From Solea solea (taxonomy: Eukaryota > Chordata > Actinopteri > Pleuronectiformes > Soleidae): 64,000 nt of DNA. Position numbers and translations under genes: made by a program. Where the stretch lies: assembly GCF_958295425.1 (NCBI RefSeq), contig NC_081153.1, positions 2,638,419-2,702,418 of the forward strand. The letters run 5' to 3'. This document shows positions 1-11,262 of the stretch, piece by piece. Positions within the stretch are counted from its first letter, which is position 1, and every line of letters begins with the position of its first letter. Under the pieces are notes generated by a model. The model was not told the DNA's origin and made no database searches. It saw only the letters and a program-made list of their open reading frames with translations.

Positions 1-535
1 GCCACACAGCTATCCTTTTACCCGCGGGCCTCTGGGATCCGGCCCGCGGCGCGCGCGCCGACCAAAGCAAGGTGCGAGGTGTCAGCAGCCAGCAGTCTCT
101 GAGGTGTCAAGTATGAAATAATGCTTTGATTGCACCCGAACTGCATGAGACAACCTCGCTGTGACCTCGCCGAGTGTCCAGCCATGGCTGTCATCCTCCT
201 CATTTCCCTACAGAGACATCACCTTCTCGTCGCTAATAAAATTAAAGAAGCGGCGTCCTCCAGTCTCTTTGACCTTAGCACTCCGTTGGTACCCAACAGC
301 CATGGCTTGTGATAACTCTCTCGAGGTGAAGCTCTGCAGCCTCTCCAGAAAGAAGGTGAAAGAATGGAACAGTATGTTGTATAAACACGAGGTTCCACCA
401 GCCGTCAGCTCTCTTAGAAAATGACTGAGACGTCTTCAGGGCGTCTAACAACTGCTCTTCACTTTAAGTCTCATGTCTGACGCTTGTGAGTGTTATTTTG
501 TGCCTTTCAAATGTGATCATGTCTAAAATATACCC

Positions 536-567
536 TGTTGTTGTTGTTGTTGTTGTTGTTGTGTGTG
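536..567. repeat. GTT tract
   Basis: About nine TGT/GTT units followed by GTGTGTG. Confidence 0.95.
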
Positions 568-1014
568 ATAGGATGTGTGCAGCACAGTTACACAGGCCGT
601 CGTGTCTCGTTCCTCAGTGCAGAGGAGTCTTTTTATTTAATCCAGTCTTTCTGTTTTCATTTTGACTACATCTAGAGTACGTGAACATTTCATTGATATG
701 ACAGTTCTAGTCACTGTAACGCCATTATTAGCGCCATTATATTATATAAGCCATTATATAAGCCATTATATAAGTCCTCACTGTTGTCTCCTCAATGAGT
801 CTAATGTCCAACATGGTACGATTGTCCACTAATGTTGAGGCAGAGGTCTTAAAGTTGTCGTGTGGAACCGTTAGGTGTGTTTCACTCATTTGACAATAGT
901 TTGTTTATATTTAAAAGCTACTCATCCCAGTTTTAAGAGCACATTTTCATCATCTGGAATGAAATAATGATGTATTTAAAATAATAATATAGGCGTTTAT
1001 TTGATTTGATTTGT

Positions 1015-1290
1015 TTATAGGTCACATATTCAGGCTTTAAAAATGTGTTTTTTTCCATCTTATGGGACAAGTCTGTCAAGTTTTTAAAAATGAAAAATGA
1101 AAAAATGAATCAAGTTTTGATTCATTTTATATGACCTTTTTAGTCATGATATTAAGTAGCAATAATTGTGCCGAAGTCACAAAATTAAAACAGTTTTTAA
1201 AAACTGTGAGCAAACATTTCACAAATTCAATCCAATTTTAAACATTTTTAGTACTTTTTTGCTCAGGTGTGTTTATATAGTTTATAGATA
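1015..1290 (+). repeat. unclassified repeat shared with 31850-32060, copy 1
   Basis: Blocks GGTCACATATTCAGGCTTT, CACAAAATTAAAACAGTTTT and TTTTGCTCAGGTGTGTTTAT occur in the same order and spacing as at 31853-32047. Within it is a perfect 12-bp inverted repeat (1102-1113 / 1117-1128) and the palindrome CAGTTTTTAAAAACTG (1191-1206). Confidence 0.6.
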
Positions 1291-1911
1291 ATTTAAATGT
1301 GGCAGTCGTACTTCTTTCGGTCTATGGTCACAATTTAAAAAGTATCTTATAGCTTTATGGAGATTTCCTTTCCTTTTAAAAGCCATAGTTAAGACAATTT
1401 TTAGAAATTTAATTTGTTTGTGTGACCAGCAAGTGAGTGCACTCCAGTTTTCTTGATATAACGGTAAATATCGGGCAAATCTTCAATCCTTTTACCTTGA
1501 ATATCATTTAAATAATGACCAAAGCATGTTGTCATCACATTATAATGATAACTTATCATTGTGCAATACATTTCACAATCATTTTTCTCAGTAAAATAAC
1601 TTTACACAGATGGCGAGCCACTGTCAATACGTGATGACCAGCAACAGCTAAATGAGTTAATGAAGGTGTCAGTAAATCCATGCACTGTTGCAGCCTGGGA
1701 AAAAAACAATCCACATCCCTTTTCCCCTTATGTGCACAAGCGGTTCCTGGAAAAAGCCATCGGGCTAATACCAGGACAGAGAGTCTGTAAATTGTTCTGC
1801 TTGTTATCCCACGGCAAGTGAAATCCTGCCACGCAGTCAGAGCTCAGATTGGTGAGTGGGAGCTCCTTAGGCAGTGAGAAACATTGTTAAGAGACTTGGT
1901 TTCCACACCAG

Positions 1912-1944
1912 CACACACACCTGCACACACACACACACACACAC
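1912..1944. repeat. CA tract
   Basis: (CA)n interrupted once by CCTG. Confidence 0.9.
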
Positions 1945-2487
1945 CCCTCAAGGCCCTGCAGCAGCTGGGCCCTGCTGTGACTTCAGGCTTGGGTTGAAAA
2001 TAATGCACCTTTGTCCATCGCCAAGCTAAATGGGATTGTGAGGGCGAAAGAGAATCTGGGGAAGCACAGTGCTATGTTGCTCTGTTGTAATTAAGTCCAT
2101 CTGTTGTGTGTGTTTGACGCAACATTTCCATGTTTCCAGCCAATCAGCATCAGTGGGAATCTGTGCTTGTGCACAGGATTCAGAGAAAATGAAGAGAATG
2201 CCAGTTGCAGCACCTCGAGTCCATGTTTTTAATGGGATTACTTGTGTCTGTAATTGGTTTCTGAAACACTTTTCATCTCATTTATTTAAAAAAATAATCC
2301 TGATAGTAATCCACAAATAATGTTATCTGTAGTAATAGAATTAAAGAAACCCTGTAGACCTGGCAATACAGTGATTATCACCAACTGACCTGCTTTAAAT
2401 ATTCATACGTCTGTTACAGACACAGGTGAGCAGCAACAGACAACTCTGCACACTGTCTGACTTGCAGTAATAATAATTACAAACAAT

Positions 2488-2806
2488 TACTCGATTCATT
2501 GATTATTAATCGATTACTAAATGAATCGTCAACTATTTTGACAATTAATTAATTAGTCTGAGTGTCTTTATGGAATTTAAACAAGTTTTCAGATTGTTCA
2601 GCTTCTTAAATGTGAATATTTTCAGGTTTCTTTGCTCCACAGAACAAAGAAATCATTCAAACAGTATAGTTTTTGGTTTTTGGACAAAACAAGACGAGAC
2701 ATTTGAGAACATCATCCTTTCAATCAACATTTTCTGACATTTTACGGATTAAACAATTTCTCGATTAATCGAGAAAATAATCGTCAGATTAATCGATTAT
2801 GAAAGT
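2488..2806 (-). mobile_element. AGAGCTGCAACTAAC-family element, copy 1
   Basis: This is a copy of a widespread teleost short element recognised by TTAATCGATTA-rich ends and the core CTTCTTAAATGTGAATATTTT ... TTTGGTTTTTGGACAAAA ... AGACATTTGAGAACATCATC. This copy lies in minus orientation relative to the family start. The ends are rich in ATCGATTAAT motifs that can fold back on each other. Probably a non-autonomous DNA transposon; superfamily not assigned. Confidence 0.7.
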
Positions 2807-2833
2807 AAGTCTAATAATATAATTATATTAAGT

Positions 2834-3120
2834 CAGTAGGTCTCAAACTCAAATGACCTGGGGGCCACTGAGCATCTCATCTGACCAGTAGGGGGCAGGT
2901 CAAGTGTAAACATGTCAGTTCAGGAGGTGTGGTTTCACAAAACTTCAAAATAAAAGTGACTTGTGTCGATATGGACCAATTTATTGTTGAGGATAAAAAC
3001 TTATTTATGATGTTAAAATGTTTTTATTACTCTTCATAACTTCCCGCTGAGTTGTGGACTGCATGAAAACGATCGAAGGTCCGTATGTGGCCCTCGAGCC
3101 GCAAGTTTGAGACCTCTGCG
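2834..3120. mobile_element. hAT-type non-autonomous element (CAG..GGTCTCAAACT ends)
   Basis: The left end reads CAGTAGGTCTCAAACTC then GGGGGCC; the reverse complement of the right end reads CGCAGAGGTCTCAAACTTGC then GAGGGCC. These are the paired ends of a common vertebrate hAT-derived MITE type. The interior is AT-rich and non-coding, with a ...CAGTAGGGGGCAGG... segment. No clean 8-bp duplication remains. Confidence 0.65.
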
Positions 3121-3528
3121 TTAGATATTGTATGCAATTTATTTTGCTAGATTCTCCGAATTCTACAATTGATTAAGTGAATTCTGTCCACAAGAGACAA
3201 ATCAAACAAACCCAGTGAGCACAGACGCGTCCTCTCATAAAGTGTTTGAATTCTAAACCAAATCCAGGACACGAGACTGATACGATCAGAAGAGAAAGTT
3301 ACTCTGTGGATTTTTCCTCCGCAGGCTCAGACTTCATCGTCTCGTCCCCCTTTTAGTCGCTTTGTCTCCTGCCAAATAAGGGACTTAAAAAATCTGTGGC
3401 CCGACCAAGACTCCATTATTCACAAGGCTGCTTTTAAAACAAATCACTGCAGATCACTGCAGGCAGACCACTGCAGGCAGACCTGCATCCACCCAGAGCT
3501 CTCCACCCCCCCACCCCCACAGAAGAGG

Positions 3529-3549
3529 TGTGTGTGTGTGTGTGTGTGA
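3529..3549. repeat. TG tract
   Basis: Ten TG units. Confidence 0.9.
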
Positions 3550-3798
3550 GATCTGGCCAAACAAAGAGAGAGAGATAGTAGAAAAGATGGATGACACCTC
3601 AGTGACATAGATCCTCACACCTCCACAAAACAAACCATTGACCGCCCTATACTCGCAAACGCCAAGAGACAGAATAATGTTTTTGTTTTCTTCTTTTCTT
3701 CTCTCTGTCCCTCCCCCTTTTTTTCCCCCCTCCGGCTGCCGATACACTCCAATATTTGACTCTAAATGTAACAACAATCCTTTTGAATCCTTTGAATG

Positions 3799-3900
3799 TG
3801 CACATGCACATGCACATGCACATGCACATGCACATGCACATGCACATGCACATGCACATGCACATGCACATGCACATGCACATGCACATGCACATGCACA
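3799..3900. repeat. hexamer array (CACATG)17
   Basis: Seventeen nearly perfect copies of CACATG/TGCACA span 102 bp. The sequence alternates purine and pyrimidine throughout. Open frames on both strands here (HAHAHA, CACACA, CMCMCM) are repeat artefacts. Confidence 0.97.
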
Positions 3901-4707
3901 GGCGTGCATGAATACTGTGGTGAAAACCAACAAACCCACACAAAGCCTTTGACCTTGTGTCATTTGGAGAGTGTGGCAGAAAATCAATATGCTGCATTTA
4001 GGCGCGCAGGACCCTCAACGTGCCATTAAGCTTAAACACAGTATATGTAATATAGAGTGAAAGCATTTAATGCAATGAGATATTTTGAATTCCATGCAGG
4101 GAATGACAAAGAGACAAAGATCCCGCTGTCCACGTTTGAAGACACTGACATTAAATTCCTCGTCTCAGCGGTTAATCTTAAAGGACGACTGAAAGGTCAG
4201 TCAGAAAACACTTCCCTTCACCCTTCACAAAATAAGTCAACTAACAGGAAGCGGTCTGTAGAGTTCAAACGAGGCAGAAAATGAGCTCAAATGACTCCGC
4301 GGCTCACACGCTGTAATCCAGCTGTTCTCAAAAACCTTAGAAACTCCCAGTTTCACCTCAAAATGAAGCCTCAACTCATATTATTCTCAACTCCAAGTGA
4401 GCAATTAGCCTTTTTACACTGAGGGAAACCCTCCCCTAAAATTCAACAATCCTGGAATGAATCTTAAATAAAGAGGTTTGTTCTATCATAAGCTTGAGTG
4501 AGAGTGTTGTTATTCATCCTTAAATTCCAATGATCTAAATGAAGTGCACACAATAATAGGAACGCAGTGAGATTCTGAGTGTAAACGACACTAAACCCAA
4601 AAATCCCTCACTTTAGCTGTAAAGGTTTAACCTTTGTTTGTTTTGTGTGTTCAGTGAGGGAAGTGAACCAAAGCACTAACGTTTGACTGGAAGGGAGATT
4701 GACTTAC

Positions 4708-4805
4708 TTTTGTCCTTGATTACTGTAGCTGTTGTTGTTGTTGTTGTTGTCATACGACTCGTATCCTTGGTCGTCGTACGCTGTTCCGTAGCCGTCGTCG
4801 TATTC
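4708..4805 (-). CDS. khdrbs3: khdrbs3 exon 7 (tyrosine-rich segment with Asn6 run)
   Basis: This is a 98-bp exon of 32 codons plus AA of the next codon. It reads EYDDGYGTAYDDQGYESYD, then six Asn, then SYSNQGQ. Joined to exon 6 it gives TYGEY-EYDDGYGTAYDDQ, closely matching the family (human from memory: TYGEYDYDDGYGTAYDEQ). This is the tyrosine-rich region that Src-family kinases phosphorylate in Sam68 relatives. The oddity is the asparagine run: the sense strand has AAC repeated six times where remembered vertebrate KHDRBS3 has YDNSYS with one Asn. It is a triplet microsatellite translated in frame. The acceptor is GCTCCTTCAG and the donor is AAA|GTAAGT. The remaining exons, expected to encode YYDYGHG...PYGRY, are not seen in the next 4.7 kb. 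Confidence 0.95.
4726..4750. repeat. khdrbs3: GTT/AAC triplet tract inside exon 7
   Basis: The plus strand has (TGT)n; the sense strand reads (AAC)6 after GAC, translated as six Asn. A non-coding GTT tract of similar length sits at 536-567. Confidence 0.95.
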
Positions 4806-6090
4806 CTGAAGGAGCGGAGACAACAAATGCACAAGCGCTTCGGTGAGTTCACAGAGGGAAACCTGAGATATACACAGTCATACTTTACATTTAAGCATTA
4901 AGCACTCCATAGGAACACTGGACTGACAGAGGGTGACAGTGCAGGGGAGGGGGTTAACTGTAACCTTGTAAACTTTGTATATTTTTTCCATTTTTGTTTT
5001 AAATTGAATTTAATTTAAATCTTTTGGTGCTCTTAATTAATTTTTTTAAACATTTGTGCTCTCTCTTGTACTGTAAGCTTCTCATTAGAAGGTTTACTTT
5101 GGTGGTTCGGTTGCTTTCTTTCTTTTCTTAAGTTATTGATTCTGACATGGGGCAACTGTAACTAAACAATTGCCTCCGGCATAATAAAAGTATTCTGGAC
5201 TTTCCGTGTCCACGAGGGACCACGTGATGCAAATGTTGGCTCTCCACGTGCAGACGAAAGCAAGCACAGCTGCACTTTGACGGCGCCAACTACGCACTCT
5301 ATGGAATTAGACTTATTTCAATATTTACCAACAACACTTTTTAAGAAACAAATAAAATATTGATTAATTTTGATCAGTACGAACGGAACTGCGACCATTT
5401 GTGGAAACACTAAATGTCTCTCCACAGACAGGAGTGACTGAGTGTTACAGTGCTGGGTGGCATTTCATTCATTCCCATTGTTTCAGTGGACTTTTCAGCA
5501 CTGAAGCCGTCATGGCACAGATGTAGGTCAAAGCGCTTCATGTGCTTCATGTCAGTGGAGCAGACTCTGCCCTTGTCTCTGTGTCAAAGACCTGACAGTG
5601 GGATGTAAAGACTCTTGCTGGGTCCACGTTTCATCACCACCTCAAAGCATGAGCCTTGAACATCTGTTTGTGTTCCAGCGATCACCCCCCCTCCGTCCCC
5701 CGTCCCCCGTCCCCCCACATCCCCTCACCACACCCAGGCCCCTGCCAAGAAGAACATCAAAGGAAAGCAGTGCCGCACCGTCTTAATTTGGCATAAATGG
5801 GACTTATGTTCCACAAAAGGCATCGACCCCTCGCGACACATCTCTGATACCAAACTCCCCCCCCACACGCGTCCTGGCTAATTCCATCTGGCCCTGATTT
5901 GCATGTTTGAGATTTAGCAGCAGCAGAAGAAGAAAGTGTTCATCACATTTCTTGTTATTATTAAGGCCCTAAATCCTGATTAGAAACATGCATTTGCCAA
6001 ATGACAGCGTTTGAGTTGACTCTTTTATCTTTAATCATGCACTTACCAAGGGTGTGTGACAGAACTGCTCACACACACGCAAGAGTCCTT

Positions 6091-6172
6091 CATATATGCA
6101 TATATATATATACATATATATATACAGTATGTATATATATATGTATATATATGTATATATACTGTATATACA
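6091..6172. repeat. AT-rich array (ATATAC/ATATGT)
   Basis: TATATATA units broken by ACAT, ACAGTATG and ATGT. Mirror-like layout around 6125 lets it fold on itself. Confidence 0.9.
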
Positions 6173-6447
6173 GTTAACGGTTTCTTTAATGTAAGCCCAC
6201 TCAGATTTCTCCAAGGTGCAGGTGCTTTTAAATACTATCGGGCTGAACATTCTAAAACGCAGTGAGATTTTGTCAAAAAAGGATTTGGTTTTAAAATTAA
6301 ATTAAAAGACTTGAATTTGCACTTTTCCACATCTTATTATTGTTGTATAAAAAATGAAATGACCTCTACAAATTCTAAAGAAAATAAAGTGAAAAATGAT
6401 GTAAAGTGATCTGAGGGGAACTGGTTTGTAGTCGTGTGATAGTTTGA

Positions 6448-6766
6448 AATAGAGCTGATAATCGATGAATCAGTTTGAAGCTTTTCTTCATGATTAAAAC
6501 AAGATTTCTGATTGTTTTCGCTTCTTAAATGTGAATATTTTCTTTGTTTCTTTGCACCATGTAACAACAAAAACATTAAAAGTGAAACATGTTTGGTTTT
6601 TGGACAAAATCATCAAAACAAGACATTTGAGAACATCATCATTTCCAGGTTTGAGAAACACTGAAACAGTTTCTGACATTTTATCGGCCAAACGATTACT
6701 CAATTAATGTGAGAAAATGATCGTCAGATTAATCGATTACGTAAATAATCGTTAGCTGCAGCTCTA
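6448..6766 (-). mobile_element. AGAGCTGCAACTAAC-family element, copy 2
   Basis: Same family and orientation as 2488-2806. It retains CTTCTTAAATGTGAATATTTT, TTTGGTTTTTGGACAAAA, AGACATTTGAGAACATCATC and the terminus GTTAGCTGCAGCTCTAG at 6750-6766. Open minus-strand frames in it are chance. Confidence 0.75.
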
Positions 6767-7364
6767 GTTTGAGATATTCGTCCAGACATGTCAGTGGTCG
6801 TACAGTGACTGTGTTCTTGTTGTGGTTTATTACTTCTAACAAAGGTTAGACAGAGAAGTTATTCCTGAAAGACACTCACTCACAAACACATGGAGAGAGA
6901 GAGAGAGAGAGACTGTAGTTCATATATGAAGTGTTCCCGCTCAAAGCGTCTTAAAGTGGTGGAAACAACAATGCAAGTTTGCTCAAAGTCACAGCTGAAG
7001 CCTTTGAAGCTGAAACATCTGAGAGCGCTTTAACTAAAAGACTCCTACTGAGGTTACAGTGTGTGTGTGTGAGCTGCAGGAAACGTCAGTGCAATGCCGC
7101 TGTTTTTGTCACGAAACAACACAAATCTCACTAATTCTTTTGTGTTGTGTTTTAAAGGTGTGTCTCTCCATTATACTGCACTTATTCCAGGCTGCGATAA
7201 ACAAGCGTGGTTTTGAATACTGAAAAAAAAGTGAAACAAAGCCGCTGAAGTGATGAAGGGAAGAGTTGTTGGAGGTCAAATCAGATTCTTTCTGAATCAT
7301 AAAAACATGAAGAGTCACAACCCTGAGGACAACAGGTCACTAAACACCAGTCTCAGATAAAGTA

Positions 7365-7790
7365 TCTTATCAGATAACGACTGAGGTGGAAGTTAAAATC
7401 ACTTTTTATAACATTACGTAAGTAAAAGTCACAAAGTCCTGTGCTTAAGTATCAAAAGTCATTTTCTGGTATAAAATGTACTTTTTAGAAGTAAAAGTAT
7501 TAAAAAAGGGAGGAGTTAGGATTGAGCTGTGGTGGCTCAGTGGTAGGGCGAATTGTCCTTGAGCAAAGACACTTAACCCCATGTTGCAGCGTGTGAATGT
7601 GTATGAAAGATCATCAATATTAGAGAAGCACTATAATAACTACAGACCATAATATCAACTCTTCTTCTTCTTCTTCTGATTTGATTCAGTAGTAACAAAT
7701 AACAAAGAAAGTTAGAGGAAATGTAGTGGAGTAAAAGTACAAGTTGCTCAAAATATAAACAAACTTTGTTACATTACAACACTGCTAAAC
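7365..7790. mobile_element. AT-rich fish repeat interrupted by a SINE fragment
   Basis: The outer repeat is recognised by ACGTAAGTAAAAGTCACAAAG, TACTTTTTAGAAGTAAAAGT on the left and AAATGTAGTGGAGTAAAAGT on the right. Between about 7525 and 7650 lies a SINE-like fragment. The two flanks look like one element split by the insertion. Confidence 0.5.
7525..7650 (+). mobile_element. tRNA-derived SINE fragment
   Basis: TGGCTCAGTGGTAGGGC (7532 onward) fits a tRNA A-box, and TTGAGCAAAGACACTTAACCCC, GTGTGAATG and AAGCACTATAATAACTACAG match the body and end of a very common teleost SINE. The B-box part between GGGCG and AATTGTCC is missing, so the internal promoter is broken. It is not a functional tRNA gene. 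Confidence 0.65.
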
Positions 7791-8167
7791 ACTGACCACA
7801 GGCTACAGTCTATATAGAGAAATGAATGATGTGATGAAATATTGAATTATCATAAATGAAGAGAAGACAAATATAAACAGTGTAATTGTAATGTAACAGT
7901 CTAATTTATCTTTATTAACCGCAAATTCAGTCTGTTAGTTTATTCCGTTAACGTCAGGCTCGACAGAATGACTTTAATAAAAATGAAATTGTTAAATGAT
8001 GTCACATGTGTAGGGTGTGATATTTCAGTAGGAAACAATCAGAAAAGGAACCGTGTGTGATTCCCCATCCAGGTTTAATGCCGACATGCTGCTCGGTCGC
8101 TGGGTTATATTTATACGTTTGTATATGGAAAACACAGCGGTGAACAGAAAACCAAGCAACACTTGGT

Positions 8168-8262
8168 CACATATTCATTCATTCATTCATTCATTCGTCT
8201 TCTACCACTTTATCCTCCGCGTGAAGGTCGCGGGGGAGCGCTGGTGCTAATCCCGGCTAACA
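8168..8262 (+). repeat. dispersed fish repeat (CTTTATCCTCC...GTCGCGG), 5' part
   Basis: After an ATTC tract (8172-8196), the sequence TCTACCACTTTATCCTCC then GTGAAGGTCGCGGGG matches the start of a widespread teleost repeat that normally continues to CATGTTTTTGGACTGTGGGAGG. This copy stops after about 95 bp. Confidence 0.6.
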
Positions 8263-8750
8263 GAGAGAGCGAAGGTTTGGGCACAATAACAAATAAATGT
8301 AATCAATTTCATTTCCTTTTGTGATTACATTTCTATCTACTGACTGAACATAGATTAGAATTCAGTGCTTTGTGAAAAGAAATGGATGTTTCTCAATTAA
8401 AGTCAGGTTTCCATTATTCATATAATGATGTTTAGCAAAATAGACTGCATGTGATACATAAACGCAGCCTGAGCTGAGCATTATGGGAAGAAATGTTGTT
8501 ATGAAAGGAAAAAAGTATAGAACACTATGTTCTCTCCAAGCTTTTTACACTGATTTAATATACATGATATTCTTTGTTTTTTGCCTTTTCTTAAGTGCAG
8601 TCATTACAAAAACTGTAAGGTTTAATCCAAAGTGTTTGACCCCTCATTCACCAACTCACACACAATCACCATAACAGTGTTAGTGTGACGTAGTTCTCAT
8701 GGACAGTTGTGGAGCGGAGCCAGCACTTGCCAGTTTAGACCATGCAGGGC

Positions 8751-8812
8751 GTCCACAGCCTGTCCACAGCCTGTCCACAACCTGTCCACAGCCTGTCCAC
8801 AGCCTGTCCACA
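8751..8812. repeat. 11-bp tandem repeat (GTCCACAGCCT), 5.6 copies
   Basis: Five full units plus a partial one, with a single A-for-G change in the third. The period is not a multiple of three. Confidence 0.9.
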
Positions 8813-9559
8813 TTACATCAGGACTTTGTTTGCCAGTTACTGGAGAGATTCAACTTTAATGTACAGCATTTCATGATTTGATGTAATGACAGCGGCAGCT
8901 GGCAGCCTGCACACGGCTGATTTTATGCCCCCATGCAAATGGACAAAAACGTGGATGTTGTGGCCAAAACAAAGACAACGGTGTTATATTTAAAATGAGC
9001 ACACGTAGATGCACATGATGCAAAGTGCTGAAAGGTGGAACATATTTTGAATTCCGCTGACGACATGAGGCTTGAGGAGAAGTTTAAATGGCTTATGCTG
9101 ATTTAACGAGAGTCATTTATTACATTTTGTTTACGACCTGCAATGTCCATTGCTTTGCCCCTCCGTGATAGGCCGACAATAATTTGAAATATCAGAATAT
9201 AGCAAACGTACAGTAGACCACACTCTAAAAACTAAAACCGTTGTTACTGAAGGCGTCCTTCATGTTGCCAGTAGGTGGCGCAATGACTGGCTCTTCAGGT
9301 TCATCATCATGGACCGATTGGACCTAAAAAGATAAAAGATGTAAAAGAATAGAGACGGGGTGGAAGCTTGCTGTGTGCTATTCCTACAAACCTACTTTTG
9401 GCTATTGCTGGAGTTGCCACGGTAACCCACATACAGATCAAAGCAAGTTGAGGGAAGTGAACAAAAAATGTGTTTTTAACTATAATTCCCGTTTAATTCC
9501 TAAACAAGTTTGCTCAAATAGCAGTGTAATACCAATCCAAGATGGCAGTCTTCGTGTTA

Positions 9560-10215
9560 GGTTTAGAGAATAGGTCATCATTGCTTTTTTTGCCCGTCCC
9601 AACCTAAAAAAACATGTGCGCCAAGTTCCGTTCATGTACGTCAAACTCGACACCAGGTGGCCTAATAGAGGTTTTTTGCATCAGTTTTTAGCCCCTCCCA
9701 CTTCCAATTTCCAAAACGACTTTCACACGTACATTTTCACCAGGATTGATGTGGTCACAAAAATCTATGTGTGTGTTCAGGCCCTCAAAAATGGGATTCA
9801 TTTGGAGGAAAAATAACTAGGACTGCACGCAGTGATGATCAGGCCCTCACGTCCAGATGGAAGCGTCCCCACGTAAGTCAGGGAGTTACGTAGGGTGCAA
9901 GTCGACAAAATGGACGTCTTCCTGTTGTGTGGCAAAGGGTCAGAATTCGCCAAAACGCAGAGGGTTACGCGCTCGGACGAGTTCGCTCATTTACGTCGGG
10001 TGCAAATCACCAAAATGGATGCCAAAATTCAAAATGTCAGACTTCCTGTTGAGTTTTTTGTACGTCTTGGTTGATAACATCTTCCCACGAAGTTTGGGAA
10101 AATTCGGTGGAACTCAATTTTGCCTCTGTTTTCACCTCAGGGGGCGCTATAGAGCCTTTGAGCAATGCACGGGACTATGCCGATATCGCATTTTCGCCAA
10201 GAGTTTTTATGCACG
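9560..10215 (+). repeat. GGGCGCTATAGAGC-type repeat, copy 1
   Basis: A long non-coding repeat with GCCCCTCCCACTTCCAATTT, ACATTTTCACCAGGATTGATG, GACTTCCTGTTGAGTTTTT, TCGGTGGAACTCAATTTTGC, GGGGGCGCTATAGAGCC and GAGCAATGCACGGGACTATG. The last four blocks recur at 52195-52410 and the first two (inverted) at 48060-48200. The 120-codon plus-strand frame here is not preserved in the other copies. Confidence 0.65.
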
Positions 10216-10554
10216 TTAACGCCCTCAAAGATGACCGCAAAGACACAGATATAATACTAATCTGAAGGATAACGAGGTTAACCTCATTAGCTGTTTCGAC
10301 TCCTGCCATTTGTGACTCAGGTCCTCATAACTCCTTGCATTTCAATACGGTCCTTTAATCAACAAGGTCTGTGGGTTACAATTAAAAGAACAGATATAAT
10401 CTCGTGCACCACCGCGTTACGCTGAAACATGCTCAGTTTTAAATCATATTGTCACATTTTAAAATGATTTCTTTGGTGTCGCACGCAACACGTGAGTTAC
10501 GTGAGGCTTTTATATCTTGTGTTCGCTTTGATTTGTCATTTATTCAGAATAACT

Positions 10555-10578
10555 GCAGCAGCAGCAGCAGCAGCAGCA
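10555..10578. repeat. GCA trinucleotide tract
   Basis: About eight GCA units between AACT and CTGCAACAGCG. Confidence 0.9.
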
Positions 10579-11027
10579 CTGCAACAGCGCTGTGTGTTTT
10601 TCAACACTAAACAGGATTAGTGTGCAGTGAGGGGTTGAGAGGGGGGAGGAGAGACAGAGAAGGGAGGGAGAGATCAGCCTCTAAGTGAGTCTTTCATTTG
10701 TATGCCAGTGGATAGCTGAGAGGCGTGTTGTTAAAAGATAAGGACTGGCCTCTGAGGCCACGGAGGACTAACAGAGGGCCTGGCACTGCATGTTACAACA
10801 GCGCTATCACAGCCACTCCACTGTGCTCTACAATACCACTGTAACAGATAGGATGACACTGACGCCCAGAGCAGGCTTTTCAGCCACTGGATCTGCTGTT
10901 CTTAATCCAAATGAGTTCAGCGGCGCTGGATCGCAGTGTATTGTGCGTTTTTTTTTAAAGACCATCTCAAAGATAATTCAGAATGATGAACAGAAACAGC
11001 TCTAGCAACTAACCAGTTTACCTCACG

Positions 11028-11262
11028 TATTCTACTTCTACTACTTTATCCTCCACATGAGGGTCGTGGAGGCGGTGCCAAAGGACAGATAGTCAGTCCA
11101 TCACAGGGACAAACAACCATTCACTCTCACACTTCTATTCAATTTAGAGTCCAATTTACCTCTGCCCACATCTGCATGTTTTTGGACTGTGAGAGGAAAC
11201 TGGAGAACCTGAAGAAAACACACACACACACACACAGGGAGAACATGCAGAAAGAACCTTGT
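11028..11262 (+). repeat. dispersed fish repeat (CTTTATCCTCC...), near complete
   Basis: Runs from TCTACTACTTTATCCTCCAC and GAGGGTCGTGGAGG through CATCACAGGGACAAACAACC, TTCACTCTCACACTTC and CTGCATGTTTTTGGACTGTG to GGGAGAACATGCAGAAAG. A CA tract (11219-11237) has expanded near the end. Fragments of the same family occur at 13557-13587, 40828-40868 and 47036-47070 (inverted). Confidence 0.7.

Larger units (their letters stand above)
1..4707 (-). other. khdrbs3: khdrbs3 intron 7, 5' part
   Basis: At least 4.7 kb lie downstream of exon 7, beginning GTAAGT. The stretch holds GTT, CA and TG tracts, a 17-copy CACATG array (3799-3900), an AGAGCTGCAACTAAC-type copy (2488-2806), a hAT-type non-autonomous element (2834-3120) and an unclassified repeat (1015-1290). 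I searched the minus strand for the expected C-terminal YYDYGHG and PYGRY exons and did not find them. Confidence 0.8.

Noticed and set aside
1..100. Possible last khdrbs3 exon on the minus strand (frame reading SARAPRAGSQRPAGK)
   Set aside because: The match to the family C-terminus is only a few small residues, there is no convincing acceptor, and the conserved PYGRY end is missing. The segment is simply a GC-rich patch.
7525..7650. tRNA gene
   Set aside because: Only an A-box-like segment is present; no B-box, anticodon arm or acceptor stem. It is a SINE fragment.
9857..10219. 120-codon plus-strand frame with KSGSYVGCKS-type internal repeat
   Set aside because: It lies inside the GGGCGCTATAGAGC repeat, and the frame is not maintained in the other copies.
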